Positions 16,001-25,055 of a stretch of DNA of 64,000 bases are shown here, in pieces. A model generated the notes under the pieces. That model had not been told where the DNA came from. It did not search any database and saw nothing but the letters and a program-made list of their open reading frames with translations. The stretch comes from Lichenihabitans psoromatis (GTDB lineage Bacteria; Pseudomonadota; Alphaproteobacteria; Rhizobiales; Beijerinckiaceae), in contig NZ_CP036515.1 of assembly GCF_004323635.1 (NCBI RefSeq), forward strand, positions 1,599,501 through 1,663,500. Direction: 5' to 3'. Position 1 is the first letter of the stretch; each line of letters begins with the position of its first letter. The position numbers were made by a program, and so were the translations under genes.

Positions 16001-17833
16001 TTAGGGCTGCCCGTTCGACAATCCCACGGTGCGACCCGGAAAGCCGGCGGCATCGAAATAGCGGACGCCGTTGGCGGTCTGATAGTTCAACACGGTGACC
16101 AGTCCGTTGCGCGCGGCGGCCGAGACGAGCGACCCCGCCCGATGCTCGGGCTCCGCGCCGTTCGGCATCGCCTCTGTCAGCGGCCGACCGATCAGGGCCC
16201 CCTTGCTTTTCGGGCTGAGCCGCATGAGGGCCGCGATCGTCTGGCCGATATCGGCATTGCTGCTCGGTGCCGCATCGACATAGCCGGCCTTGAAGTCGGG
16301 GCCGATCGCCGCCTGGAAGTTCCACGTATCGCCGCGGCTGAAGCTGCCGTGCATCCCCTGGCCTTGTTGCAGCGTGGAATCGGCGACTTCGACCGTGCAC
16401 AAGGGCGCGTCGGCGCAGCCGGTCGAGAAACTCTTGAAATTGACCACGATGGCCGGCATCGGCGTCAGGGCGGTGCCGCGCAGATTGATGGCGCTGAGCG
16501 GCAGCGTTCCCGGGAAGGTGCCAAGCGTTTCGTCGACGAACAACCCGCTCACATAATCTTGCGACAACAGGAAATCGATCACCTTGCCGGCCATCGCCTT
16601 GTCGCCCTGGGGCAGATAGACGAGGTCGGAGCCACCATTGGCCGCCACTACCACGTCCGGCTTGGCCGGGTCGTTGCCGATCAGGCCGTTGGCGAAGCGA
16701 GTGCGCTGGCCTTCGGCGACTTTGGCGCTTTTCTGGTCTGGATCGAACAGGGTCAGGCCGAGCGTTTTAGCGAGATCGAGCGCCACGAAACCACCGGGCA
16801 GCAGGCCGGCCGGCGTACCATCGATCGTCATTTTCGCGGCCGGGCTGGTGTCGCTCTCCTTCGAGATCGTCGAGAAGCCGTGATCGGCACTGGTGATCAC
16901 GTTGGTGCTGTCGGCGAGGCCGAGATCGGCGAGCGCCTGACGGATCTGCGCGACATTGTTGTCGACGTTGCGGATCGCCGCCATCGAGGTCGGGCCGTTG
17001 ATGCCGGGCACCAGCCTCAACAGGCTGTCGCCCTGATAATGCTGGGTCCCGTCAGGATCGCGCGACCAGAACACCACGAAGAAGGGCTTGTCGTCGGCTT
17101 TGAACTTCGGCAGCACCACGCGGGTCAGCACGTCGGCAAACCAGGCCTGCTGCAGCACATTGGCGCTCTTGGTTCCCGCCACGCTGGCGGTTCCGGCCTG
17201 GCCGTTATCGCCGCGCGCCGGCGTATGGGTCGGCAAGCTCGCGCTCTGCAGCGCATCGAGCAGCCACGGCGCCAGGCGAATGCCATTGGCCGTGCCGGTC
17301 ATATCGTCGAGCAGGACGGTCTTGGTACCATCGCGCCCCGTATGGTCGAAGATCAGCGCCGGACCGACCTTGCCGATCGCGGCGGTGTTGTAGCCAGCGT
17401 CCCGCGCCGCCTTCATGACGGTCTCCTCGTCGAGGAAGTCGCCCATGTAATGCTCGTCGATATCGCCGAGCACCGGGTCGTTTTCGATAAACGGGGTCAA
17501 CGAGGAATTGGCGGTCGGCACCGGAAAGCCGCTGTAGATCGTGTTGCTGAACACGCCGGTGTCGCCGAGAGAGTGCCCGGTCGCCATGGCGGAGGCGTTC
17601 GGCATCGTGAAGGTCGGGAACACCGAATGGCTGTTGCGGAAGTTCACGCCCTTGTCGCGCAACGCCGCCATGGCGGGCGCCGTTTCGGCGCGCACGATGC
17701 CGGCGCGAAGACCGTCGGGCACGATCAGCACAACGTTATGGGGCCGCGTCGTGTCTTGAGCCCAGCCTGATCCGACCGTCATCGCGAGCCCGACCAGGGC
17801 GACGGCAAACCGGGGCAGGGGGACGCGCATCAT
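16001..17833 (-). CDS. Alkaline-phosphatase-superfamily phosphodiesterase/nucleotide pyrophosphatase-like enzyme, exported
   Basis: A 610-residue protein. The start is the ATG at 17833 with GGAGAAGAG ahead of it, followed by a signal peptide (MMRVPLPRFAVALVGLAMTV) cleaved near GWAQ. Superfamily motifs are NVVLIVPDGLRAGIV (first metal aspartate), the nucleophile region HSVFPTFTMPNASAMATGH (Thr), FWSRDPDGTQHYQGD (Asp and His) and SADHGFSTI (Asp, His). This pattern fits type I phosphodiesterases and nucleotide pyrophosphatases that hydrolyse phosphoesters in the periplasm; the natural substrate is not evident. It is divergent from clpB, with a striking CTCGAG repeat array in the gap. The longer open frame upstream crosses that array and is not coding. 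Confidence 0.86.
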   Translation of the reverse strand: MMRVPLPRFAVALVGLAMTVGSGWAQDTTRPHNVVLIVPDGLRAGIVRAETAPAMAALRDKGVNFRNSHSVFPTFTMPNASAMATGHSLGDTGVFSNTIYSGFPVPTANSSLTPFIENDPVLGDIDEHYMGDFLDEETVMKAARDAGYNTAAIGKVGPALIFDHTGRDGTKTVLLDDMTGTANGIRLAPWLLDALQSASLPTHTPARGDNGQAGTASVAGTKSANVLQQAWFADVLTRVVLPKFKADDKPFFVVFWSRDPDGTQHYQGDSLLRLVPGINGPTSMAAIRNVDNNVAQIRQALADLGLADSTNVITSADHGFSTISKESDTSPAAKMTIDGTPAGLLPGGFVALDLAKTLGLTLFDPDQKSAKVAEGQRTRFANGLIGNDPAKPDVVVAANGGSDLVYLPQGDKAMAGKVIDFLLSQDYVSGLFVDETLGTFPGTLPLSAINLRGTALTPMPAIVVNFKSFSTGCADAPLCTVEVADSTLQQGQGMHGSFSRGDTWNFQAAIGPDFKAGYVDAAPSSNADIGQTIAALMRLSPKSKGALIGRPLTEAMPNGAEPEHRAGSLVSAAARNGLVTVLNYQTANGVRYFDAAGFPGRTVGLSNGQP

Positions 17834-17953
17834 GCTCTTCTCCAACAATCGAATTGCGGCGCACCGTAGTGGCGCCATATGACGGTTTTTCGAAATTGCC
17901 GCCGGCTTACTCGTTCCGTTTCCTGACGAGCGCGAACCCAAGCATCGAGTGGT

Positions 17954-18036
17954 CTCGAGCGTGTCTCGAGCATATCTCGAGCTTGCCTCGAGCATATCTC
18001 GAGCTTGCCTCGAGCATATCTCGAGCTTGCCTCGAG
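17954..18036. repeat. Array of eight CTCGAG palindromes with exact 11-base period
   Basis: CTCGAG occurs at 17954, 17965, 17976, 17987, 17998, 18009, 18020 and 18031, each 11 bases apart. Spacers alternate between CATAT and CTTGC, giving a 22-base unit present three times, with one extra degenerate copy at the left (spacer CGTGT). The array lies between the divergent phosphatase and clpB genes. An 11-base period is close to one DNA turn, so all palindromes face the same side of the helix. Function unknown. Confidence 0.9.
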
Positions 18037-18193
18037 CAAGGCTGTTGCAAAAAAGTATCATCAGCCCGGTCGGAGCCCTTCAACTCGGCTTCTGGGCATC
18101 CCACATCGGCTTCAGACCGGTTGCCCGATGGGACCGGTCCTTTGTCGGCTCGTCCGTCTTGCTTCGGGAGGCGCGACGCCATGGAGGAACAAG

Positions 18194-20827
18194 ATGAACT
18201 TCGAAAAATTCACCGAGCGGGCACGCGGCTTCGTCCAATCGGCCCAATCGCTGGCCCTGCGTGAAGGTCACCAGCAATTCACGCCCGAACATGTGCTGAA
18301 GGTGCTGCTCGACGACCAGGAAGGCTTGGCGGCGGGCCTCATCGACAAGGCGGGCGGCCGCTCGCGTGAGGCCCTGACTCAGACCGAACTCGCGCTCGGA
18401 AAGCTTCCGAAGGTGCAAGGGTCGGGCGCCGGACAGGTCTACCTAGGCCAGGCGACCGCGCGGGTTTTCGATCAAGCCGAGAAGATCGCCCAGAAAGCCG
18501 GCGATAGTTTCGTCACGGTCGAGCGGCTGCTGCTTGCGCTCGCCATGGAGAAGGGCACCGACGCCTCCCGCATCCTCGAAAGCGTGGGCGTTTCACCCCA
18601 GACCCTCAATGCCGCGATCGAGGATCTCCGCAAGGGCCGCACGGCCGATAGCGCCTCGGCCGAGAGCAGCTACGACGCGCTGAAGAAATATGCGCGCGAC
18701 CTGACCGAAGCGGCGCGGGCCGGCAAGCTCGACCCCGTGATCGGCCGCGACGAGGAAATCCGCCGCTCGATCCAAGTGTTGTCGCGCCGCACCAAGAACA
18801 ACCCGGTGCTGATCGGCGAGCCGGGCGTCGGCAAGACCGCGATCGTCGAAGGTTTGGCGCTCCGCATCGTCAATGGCGACGTGCCCGAAAGTCTGCACGA
18901 CAAGAAGCTTCTATCGCTCGACATGGGGTCGCTGATCGCCGGCGCGAAATATCGCGGTGAGTTCGAGGAGCGATTGAAGGCCGTTTTAAACGAAGTGACG
19001 GCGGCCAACGGTGGCATCATCCTGTTCATCGACGAGATGCACACGCTGGTCGGGGCCGGCAAGGCCGATGGCGCGATGGATGCGTCCAACCTGCTGAAAC
19101 CCGCTTTGGCGCGCGGCGAACTCCATTGCATCGGGGCGACCACGCTCGAGGAATTCCGCAAACACGTCGAAAAGGACGCGGCTCTGGCGCGCCGGTTTCA
19201 GCCGGTCTTCGTCAGCGAGCCGACGGTCGAGGACACGATCTCGATCCTGCGCGGTCTCAAGGAGAAATACGAGCTGCATCACGGCGTGCGGATCAACGAC
19301 AGTGCCATCGTGGCGGCCGCGACCCTGTCGAACCGCTACATCGCGGATCGGTTTCTGCCCGACAAAGCGATCGATCTCGTCGACGAGGCGGCTTCGCGCC
19401 TGCGGATGCAGGTCGATAGCAAACCCGAGGCTTTAGACGAACTCGATCGACGCATCATCCAGCTCAAGATCGAGCAGGAAGCGCTCAAGAAGGAGACCGA
19501 TCAGGCCTCGGTCGATCGCCTGCTGAAGCTGTCGTCCGAACTCGATGATCTGCAGGAGCGATCCGACGCCCTCACGGTGCGGTGGCGGGCCGAGAAGGAC
19601 AAGCTCGGGAGCGCCACCAAGATCAAGGAGCAGCTCGAAGCCGCGCGCAACGATCTCGTTCAGGCGCAACGCCGCGGCGAATATCAGCGCGCCGGGGAAC
19701 TGACCTATGGCGTGATCCCGGATCTCGAGAAAAGGCTGGCCGACAATGAAGGCGCGGCGCAGGGGCGGCTGGTCGACGAGGCCGTGACGGCCGACCATGT
19801 GGCGCAGGTGGTGTCGCGCTGGACGGGCGTGCCGGTCGACAAGATGCTGCAGGGCGAGAAGGACAAGCTGCTCAAGATGGAACAGGCCATTGGCAAGCGT
19901 GTCGTCGGTCAGCCCGAGGCGGTGCGATCGGTCGCGACAGCGGTGCGTCGGGCTCGCGCCGGGCTGCAGGACCCGAACCGGCCGATCGGCTCGTTCATGT
20001 TCCTTGGCCCGACGGGCGTCGGCAAGACCGAACTTACCAAGGCGCTCGCGAGCTTCCTGTTCGACGACGAGAGCGCGATGGTCCGCATCGACATGTCCGA
20101 ATATATGGAGAAACATTCAGTCTCGCGGCTGATCGGGGCGCCTCCGGGCTATGTCGGTTACGAGGAGGGCGGCGCGCTGACCGAGGCGGTGCGGCGGCGG
20201 CCATACCAGGTCGTGCTGTTCGACGAGATCGAAAAGGCGCATCCGGACGTGTTCAACGTGCTGCTGCAGGTGCTCGACGACGGGCGCCTGACCGACGGGC
20301 AGGGCCGGACGGTGGATTTCCGCAACGTCCTCATCATCATGACCTCGAATCTCGGGTCTGAATATCTGTCCTTGCAGAAGGATGGCGAAGACACGGCCGA
20401 GGTGCGCGAGCAGGTGATGGGCGTGGTGCGCGGGCATTTCCGGCCCGAGTTCCTCAACCGGGTCGACGAGATCATCCTGTTCCACCGCCTGCGGCGGGAC
20501 GATATGGGCGCGATCGTCGACATCCAGCTGTTGCGTCTCGCCAAGCTGCTGGAGGATCGCAAGATCACGCTCGACATCGATCCGCGCGCCCGCGCCTTTT
20601 TGGCCGAAAAGGGCTACGACCCGGCCTATGGCGCGCGGCCGTTGAAGCGGGTGATCCAGAAAGTGGTGCAGGATCCGCTGGCCGAGATGATCCTCTCGGG
20701 GCAAGTCGGCGATGGCGAGACCGTGCCGATCACGGCGGGCCGGTCGGGTCTGCTGTTCGGCGATCAGGCAGACGAGCCCGAACTCGAGGGTGCCGGTGCA
20801 GAGCCGCTGAGCCGCGCCATTAACTGA
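18194..20827 (+). CDS. clpB: ClpB disaggregase
   Basis: An 877-residue AAA+ chaperone that, with DnaK, pulls polypeptides out of aggregates after heat or other stress. The start is the ATG at 18194 ([18 protein letters not shown]), preceded by GGAGG. The Clp N-domain is followed by AAA1 with Walker A GEPGVGKT near residue 209, a middle coiled-coil (about 400-530) and AAA2 with GPTGVGKT near 605 and [29 protein letters not shown] split over the Walker B region. The length is typical. No convincing heat-shock sigma promoter was seen; the upstream region instead carries the CTCGAG array. A strong hairpin follows the stop. Confidence 0.97.
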   Translation: MNFEKFTERARGFVQSAQSLALREGHQQFTPEHVLKVLLDDQEGLAAGLIDKAGGRSREALTQTELALGKLPKVQGSGAGQVYLGQATARVFDQAEKIAQKAGDSFVTVERLLLALAMEKGTDASRILESVGVSPQTLNAAIEDLRKGRTADSASAESSYDALKKYARDLTEAARAGKLDPVIGRDEEIRRSIQVLSRRTKNNPVLIGEPGVGKTAIVEGLALRIVNGDVPESLHDKKLLSLDMGSLIAGAKYRGEFEERLKAVLNEVTAANGGIILFIDEMHTLVGAGKADGAMDASNLLKPALARGELHCIGATTLEEFRKHVEKDAALARRFQPVFVSEPTVEDTISILRGLKEKYELHHGVRINDSAIVAAATLSNRYIADRFLPDKAIDLVDEAASRLRMQVDSKPEALDELDRRIIQLKIEQEALKKETDQASVDRLLKLSSELDDLQERSDALTVRWRAEKDKLGSATKIKEQLEAARNDLVQAQRRGEYQRAGELTYGVIPDLEKRLADNEGAAQGRLVDEAVTADHVAQVVSRWTGVPVDKMLQGEKDKLLKMEQAIGKRVVGQPEAVRSVATAVRRARAGLQDPNRPIGSFMFLGPTGVGKTELTKALASFLFDDESAMVRIDMSEYMEKHSVSRLIGAPPGYVGYEEGGALTEAVRRRPYQVVLFDEIEKAHPDVFNVLLQVLDDGRLTDGQGRTVDFRNVLIIMTSNLGSEYLSLQKDGEDTAEVREQVMGVVRGHFRPEFLNRVDEIILFHRLRRDDMGAIVDIQLLRLAKLLEDRKITLDIDPRARAFLAEKGYDPAYGARPLKRVIQKVVQDPLAEMILSGQVGDGETVPITAGRSGLLFGDQADEPELEGAGAEPLSRAIN

Positions 20828-20834
20828 GGTGATC

Positions 20835-20864
20835 GGAACGCCCGGCCGCACGGTCGGGCGTTCC
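20835..20864. terminator. Strong bidirectional hairpin between convergent clpB and the YcxB-like gene
   Basis: GGAACGCCCG and CGGGCGTTCC form a 10-bp stem; further C-G pairs extend it inward around a small loop. It starts eight bases after the clpB stop and lies nine bases from the end of the opposing gene, so it can serve both. Confidence 0.7.
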
Positions 20865-20872
20865 CTCGCTCT

Positions 20873-21421
20873 TCATGGCGCTCGAGCGGCCCGATAGAGG
20901 TCGTGCATGGTGGCGACATCGGCGGCGGTGAAAAACCGTTTCGCCACGATCTGAAAGAGCGCATCGGAGTGATAGAGCAGCAGTATATGTTCATCCTCGC
21001 GAAGATGCATGTAGTTGGGCCACGGCGTCACGCCCGTAGCGGTTTCGGTCGTCGTATGGAGGCCTCTCGCGTCGCAGACGACCGCGATCGGCTGCTGCAG
21101 ATTGCGTTGCTGCGCGAAGATGCGCCGCGCTGATATCGGAAGAACCCAACGGATGATCACGCGGGGCACCAGGAGGCCGCCGATCAAGCCACCCACAAGG
21201 CCGACCGCAATGGCCTCCCAATCGTCAAGGGTTGCGATGAGGAAAACCGCGAGGATTGTAAGGCAGATCCCCAAGGCGACAACCATCGTTCGGCTGGTCA
21301 GCTTGGCCCGGCTATGGAGCTGATAGGCCCGCGTGACATCACCGGCCGTCAGGATCATGCGTCCATGGACCACGGGAGAAGCCTGAGGCTCCAAATCGGT
21401 ATTATGTGTCTCGGTTGTCAT
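20873..21421 (-). CDS. YcxB-like membrane protein
   Basis: A 182-residue protein starting at the ATG at 21421 (MTTETHNTD), which has GGAG upstream; the longer frame to 21592 is less likely. Two adjacent hydrophobic segments, MVVALGICLTILAVFLIATL and EAIAVGLVGGLIGGLLVPR, form a membrane hairpin. The C-terminal part (GLHTTTETATGVTPWPNYMHLREDEHILLLYHSDALFQIVAKRFF) matches the YcxB-like domain of unknown function. No pathway is suggested by the neighbours. It converges on clpB. A possible WD40-gene remnant lies upstream on the same strand. Confidence 0.72.
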   Translation of the reverse strand: MTTETHNTDLEPQASPVVHGRMILTAGDVTRAYQLHSRAKLTSRTMVVALGICLTILAVFLIATLDDWEAIAVGLVGGLIGGLLVPRVIIRWVLPISARRIFAQQRNLQQPIAVVCDARGLHTTTETATGVTPWPNYMHLREDEHILLLYHSDALFQIVAKRFFTAADVATMHDLYRAARAP

Positions 21422-21669
21422 GGTCCTGCTCCGGCGGCCGGTTCCCCGTGCTGCATGCCCTGCTGTGAAGACACGGGCATTGACGATCTTCGCTGAGAAA
21501 ATATGACAACGATCGATCCGTAGGCAGCAGCAAGCCGCCCATCTGGCGAAAACGAGATCGCAGACACGGATGAGCCGAGCTGCTGGACACACCGGAACGA
21601 TCCCGTCGCGTCGTCGGCCTCCCAGACTCTCAACGTCGACTCATCGAGAACGGCGAGCAAGGGACGCAA
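21418..21669 (-). pseudogene. WD40-repeat protein remnant
   Basis: On the minus strand a short frame reads LLAVLDESTLRVWEADD and then GSSVSAISFSPDGRLAAAYGS, which is the alternating blade pattern of WD40 beta-propellers. Only about two blades are present; an in-frame stop lies just upstream and the tail loses similarity. A functional propeller needs six to eight blades, so this is most likely the broken end of a larger gene. It abuts the YcxB-like start. A short expressed protein cannot be ruled out. Confidence 0.4.
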
Positions 21670-22043
21670 TGGACTCCACGCACAGGGCTAAAGAGCGAGA
21701 AGCAAACCGCAAAGACGGTTTGGTAAGCTGTCTTTCCGAAGCGATCTTTGAAGTCAGCAGCGGGCACGTTTGCAAAACCCGGTCTTTTCACGTCACCGCT
21801 CCCGTCCCGCTTCGCCCATGATGTGTATGAACGGAGACGTCACATCGTCAACGACTCGGCTTGCGCCGGATCGGTCATTTGATCTTCCAGGGTTGCTAAG
21901 CTGGTCCTACGAAGAAAGAAGACGACGTCGCGCGGCTGGATTCAGACCCGCCTGAGCGACCGCGTCCACGATCCGCTGAGGAGGATCGGTCTTTTTGGCC
22001 CCCTGTGCTATCGACGCGCGATGCAGCCAGAAGGGGCCCAGCC
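21670..22043. other. Intergenic region, no gene recognised
   Basis: Short open frames occur on both strands, but none has a good ribosome site plus family similarity. The region precedes the DsbA-like gene and presumably holds its promoter. No inverted repeat or operator stood out. Confidence 0.4.
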
Positions 22044-22712
22044 ATGTCCAGCCTTCGTCGATCCGCCGCCGCCATCTCGGTCGCTCTGTTTTGTCTGGGG
22101 CCTCTCTGTCTCCCGACGCACGCCGAGACCGCGCCGCCCGCGAGTGCGTCACCCGCCACCGACCCGGACCTGACGCGGGCCGCCCTCACCGATGATCCGC
22201 AGACGCCGACCGCTGGCAATCCAAAGGGCGATGTCACGATCGTGGCGTTCTTCGATTACAATTGCACTTTCTGCATGAAGGCCGAGCCGGCTCTGGAACA
22301 GTTGATGGCGGCCGATCCGGGTCTTCGCCTCGTCTACAAGGATTGGCCGATCTTCGGAAAGGTGTCGGTCGAGGCAGCGCGACTGGCGCTCGCGGCGCAA
22401 TATCAGGGCAAGTACCTGGCCGTGCATCAGGCGTTGCTCGGCACCCATCACCGCAAGGTCAGTGCCGAGCAGGTGCGCGATATCGCGATCAAAGCGGGTG
22501 CCGATCCGGCGCGGCTCGACGCCGATCTCAAGCAACACGGGGCCGAGATCGACGCTTTGCTGGCCCGCACCGAGAAGCAGGCCACCAAGATGGACTTTCC
22601 CGGCACGCCGATCTTTCTGATCGGCCCGTTGCTGGTCAATCAAGCGCTCGACCTGAAAGGGTTTCAGGATGCGGTCGCGACCGCACGCAAGCGTCAGCAG
22701 GGTACCCCATAG
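22044..22712 (+). CDS. DsbA-like thioredoxin-fold protein, exported
   Basis: A 222-residue periplasmic thiol-disulfide protein. The signal peptide SSLRRSAAAISVALFCLGPL is followed by a spacer and the thioredoxin fold: VTIVAFFDYNCTFCMKAEPAL with the CxxC pair CTFC, RLVYKDWPIFG, the helical insertion, and FPGTPIFLIG with the cis-proline. This arrangement matches DsbA/BdbD/ScsC-type oxidoreductases that form or isomerise disulfides. The start is the ATG at 22044, where the signal peptide begins; a frame upstream at 22005 adds nothing typical. A good intrinsic terminator follows the stop. Confidence 0.88.
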   Translation: MSSLRRSAAAISVALFCLGPLCLPTHAETAPPASASPATDPDLTRAALTDDPQTPTAGNPKGDVTIVAFFDYNCTFCMKAEPALEQLMAADPGLRLVYKDWPIFGKVSVEAARLALAAQYQGKYLAVHQALLGTHHRKVSAEQVRDIAIKAGADPARLDADLKQHGAEIDALLARTEKQATKMDFPGTPIFLIGPLLVNQALDLKGFQDAVATARKRQQGTP

Positions 22713-22797
22713 CAGCGGCTGAGCCGTCTCACTGACCGGGTCGGTTCCGCCGATCACGGCTTCGAACGGCACGTCGCCCGACCCGAGACACGACCAG

Positions 22798-22824
22798 CCC
22801 TTCGGAGCGATCCGAGGGGTTTTT
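22798..22824 (+). terminator. Intrinsic terminator after the DsbA-like gene
   Basis: CCCTTCGGA pairs with TCCGAGGGG (9 bp, one G-U) around the loop GCGA and is followed directly by five T residues. This is the clearest rho-independent terminator in the window. Confidence 0.8.
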
Positions 22825-22845
22825 CATTTCAGTGCTATCTTACAA

Positions 22846-22883
22846 AAGATATATCTTGACCAAAGATATATCTTTGCATAGAT
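22846..22883 (+). promoter_or_regulatory. padR promoter with tandem palindromic operators
   Basis: AAGATATATCTT occurs twice, at 22846-22857 and 22863-22874, centre to centre 17 bases. The second copy extends to the 16-base perfect palindrome CAAAGATATATCTTTG. A TTGACC -35-like box (22856-22861) overlaps the end of the first copy, and an ATAGAT -10-like box (22878-22883) follows the second at 16-base spacing. A dimer bound here would block RNA polymerase, so autoregulation by the PadR protein downstream is likely. Confidence 0.7.
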
Positions 22884-22920
22884 CAGTCTCATGCAAAAGC
22901 ATTCCTGGAGAGGCACTCAC

Positions 22921-23595
22921 ATGTTCCACCATTTTTTCCACTCAGACCGTCATGGGTCCGACCGCCATGGATCCGGGCTCCGTCAACACGAGCGGGACGG
23001 CCGCCATGCGGCTGGTCCCAGCGACGAGCACGATAATCGTCAAGATCGCGACGGGCATCATGACCGCGATCGGCAGGACCGGCCGCGCGGTCGTGGTCAC
23101 GGCGGCCCGCTCGGGCGCCATCGCGGCGGCCCCTTCGGCGGACGTGGCCCCCGCATGTTCGATTCGGGCGCGCTGCGCCTCGTCGTCCTCGGGCTGATCG
23201 CGGTCGAGCCGCGCCATGGCTACGACATCATCAAGGCGCTCGAAGCGCGGTTCCAGGGCGCCTATAGCCCCAGCCCCGGCGCGATTTATCCGATGCTGCA
23301 GATGCTCGAGGAGGCCGACCTGGTTTCATCGGTTACTACCGGCAACAAGCGGCTCTATTCGATCACCGAGGCCGGCACGGCCTATATCGAGGAGAACCGC
23401 GCCGAACTCGACAAGATCAACCAGCAGCTCGATCAAGCCTCGGGCGACATCCGCCAGTCGGCGATCGGCGAGGAGTTGCACGCGCTGCGGTCGGCCCTGC
23501 ACGAAAAGTTGCGGTCGGGTTCGATGACGGCGGAGCAATCCGACAAGCTGCGGGCCATTCTCCGTAAGGTCCGCGACGACCTCGACACGCTTTAG
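22921..23595 (+). CDS. PadR family regulator with His/Asp/Gly-rich N-terminal extension
   Basis: A 224-residue regulator. Residues 1-80 are rich in His, Asp, Arg and Gly (MFHHFFHSDRHGSDRHGSG and on), a metal-ligand-like extension. The winged-helix PadR domain follows: LRLVVLGLIAVEPRHGYDIIKALEARF, then SPGAIYPMLQMLEEADLVSS and KRLYSITEAG, then a C-terminal helical dimerisation part. E. coli YqjI, a PadR-like protein with a His-rich extension, senses nickel/iron and represses a ferric reductase; by analogy this protein may be metal-responsive, which is inference. Tandem palindromes overlap its promoter. No obvious target gene is adjacent. Confidence 0.88.
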   Translation: MFHHFFHSDRHGSDRHGSGLRQHERDGRHAAGPSDEHDNRQDRDGHHDRDRQDRPRGRGHGGPLGRHRGGPFGGRGPRMFDSGALRLVVLGLIAVEPRHGYDIIKALEARFQGAYSPSPGAIYPMLQMLEEADLVSSVTTGNKRLYSITEAGTAYIEENRAELDKINQQLDQASGDIRQSAIGEELHALRSALHEKLRSGSMTAEQSDKLRAILRKVRDDLDTL

Positions 23596-23611
23596 CCGCC
23601 GCGAGGATTTG

Positions 23612-24439
23612 TCAGGCGCGGCCCCAGAAATCCGGCCGCGTTTGGCTGAGGCGACCGCCGATCCGCACTGGCGCGATTTTGACCGCGAGGCCGGTCGCAT
23701 CGTCGGTCTCGACCGCCACCCCGCAAAGCGTCGCGGGGCCGGCGGCGGGCTCATAACGGCTTCCCGGCAGTTTGGTCAGAAAGCGGCGGATCGGCTCCTC
23801 CTTCTGGACCCCGATGACGCTGTCATAATCCCCCGTCATCCCGGCGTCGGATTGGTAGGCGGTGCCGTTCGGCAGGATTTGGTGGTCGGCGGTCGGCACA
23901 TGCGTGTGGGTGCCGACCACGAGGCTGGCCCGCCCGTCGAGCAGATGCGCCATGGCGAGCTTCTCGCTGGTGGCTTCGGCATGGACATCGATCAGCATGG
24001 CGTCGCAGCCCAATCCGAGCGGGCAGGCCTCGACCTCGCGCTCGACACCCGCGAAGGGATCGTCGAGCGCATCCATGAAGACGCGCCCCATGACGTTCAT
24101 GACCAGGACGCGCCGCCCGTCGGCGATCTCGATCAGCGCCACGCCCCGTCCTGGGGTGCCTTTCGGATAATTCAGCGGGCGAATGAGACGCGGCTCGCGC
24201 TCGATGAACACCAGGGCTTCGCGCTGGTCGAACGAGTGGTTGCCGAGCGTCACCGCATCGGCGCCCGCCTCGATGATGTCGGTGCAGATCGCCTCGGTGA
24301 TGCCATTTCCGCCCGCGGCATTCTCGCCATTGACCACGATGCAATCGAGTTGCCACTCCGCTTTCAGGCGGGGCAACTCGGTCGCGATGGCGGTTCGGCC
24401 GGAGCGGCCCATGACATCGCCGATGAACAACAAACGCAT
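23612..24439 (-). CDS. ymdB: TIGR00282/YmdB-type metallophosphoesterase
   Basis: A 275-residue calcineurin-like phosphoesterase. The start MRLLFIGDVMGRSGR carries the first metal aspartate; CIVVNGENAAGGNGIT, TLGNHSFDQREAL, MLIDVHAEATSEKLAMAHLLDGRASLVVGTHTHVPTAD supply the remaining metal ligands. YmdB of Bacillus hydrolyses 2',3'-cyclic nucleotides and affects biofilm and motility decisions; other roles are unproven. It stops four bases downstream of the 5-FCL gene, so they are co-transcribed. The usual GNHTWD motif reads GNHSFD here. Confidence 0.92.
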   Translation of the reverse strand: MRLLFIGDVMGRSGRTAIATELPRLKAEWQLDCIVVNGENAAGGNGITEAICTDIIEAGADAVTLGNHSFDQREALVFIEREPRLIRPLNYPKGTPGRGVALIEIADGRRVLVMNVMGRVFMDALDDPFAGVEREVEACPLGLGCDAMLIDVHAEATSEKLAMAHLLDGRASLVVGTHTHVPTADHQILPNGTAYQSDAGMTGDYDSVIGVQKEEPIRRFLTKLPGSRYEPAAGPATLCGVAVETDDATGLAVKIAPVRIGGRLSQTRPDFWGRA

Positions 24440-24443
24440 GAGA

Positions 24444-25028
24444 TCAGTCTTTGCACAAAAGGGTTTCGCGCTCCGTCAGCACGAGATCGAGCGGCTGGTC
24501 ATGCGGCTCAGCGGGGATGAACAACACCTCCTGCTCCGCATAGGCGACGCCGATCGCCAAAACCGACTTGCGGCGTCGCAGCGCCGCGAGCGTGATGTCG
24601 TAATAGCCGGCCCCATAGCCGATGCGATGCCCGCGCCGGTCGAAGACGGCGAGCGGCACGAACAGCACATCGGGGTCGACGACCTCGGCATCTCCATGAG
24701 GTTCGCCGATGCTGCGTCGCCCCGGAACGAGAGGGTCGCCCGGTCTCCACAGGCGGAACGTCAAGGGATCGCCCGCTTGGCCGGTGATCGGCAGCGCGGT
24801 CGGCACGGCGGCGGCGGCCAGCGCCTGCGCGAGCGGCAGCAGGTCTGGCTCGGCCCCAATCGCCGAATAGAGCGCCACGACGAGACTATCGTTCTTAGGC
24901 GCATAATCGTGAACGAGGCGGGGGCCAAGGCTTGCGAGCCGGGCTGCGAAACGGATGCGCGCCGCATCGGGCATGGCATGACGCTTGGCCAGCGCCACCG
25001 CCCGAAGCTCAGCCTTGTTGAATGCCAT
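24444..25028 (-). CDS. ygfA: 5-formyltetrahydrofolate cyclo-ligase
   Basis: A 194-residue enzyme converting 5-formyl-THF to 5,10-methenyl-THF with ATP, recycling a stored folate. It starts MAFNKAELRAVALAKRHAM and has the conserved PDVLFVPLAVFDRRGHRIGYGAGYYDITLA segment, whose GYGAGYYD loop binds substrate. It is the first gene of a pair with ymdB. In many proteobacteria this gene lies downstream of 6S RNA and zapA; here a 6S-like RNA is seen immediately upstream on the same strand. Confidence 0.93.
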   Translation of the reverse strand: MAFNKAELRAVALAKRHAMPDAARIRFAARLASLGPRLVHDYAPKNDSLVVALYSAIGAEPDLLPLAQALAAAAVPTALPITGQAGDPLTFRLWRPGDPLVPGRRSIGEPHGDAEVVDPDVLFVPLAVFDRRGHRIGYGAGYYDITLAALRRRKSVLAIGVAYAEQEVLFIPAEPHDQPLDLVLTERETLLCKD

Positions 25029-25055
25029 GAACGCGCCGAGGCTGAGACCAAAAGA

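Noticed and set aside
16142..17770. Long plus-strand frame opposite the phosphatase gene
   Set aside because: Shadow of the real minus-strand gene; codon use and residues are typical of antisense frames.
17954..18036. CRISPR array
   Set aside because: The unit is only 11 or 22 bases with identical spacers and no cas genes; it is a simple tandem repeat.
17831..18061. N-terminal extension of the phosphatase through the CTCGAG array
   Set aside because: The signal peptide and ribosome site place the start at 17833; the extension is repeat-derived.
18046..18193. Heat-shock sigma (RpoH) promoter before clpB
   Set aside because: A CTTCAA and CCCACAT pair can be found but spacing and sequence fit poorly.
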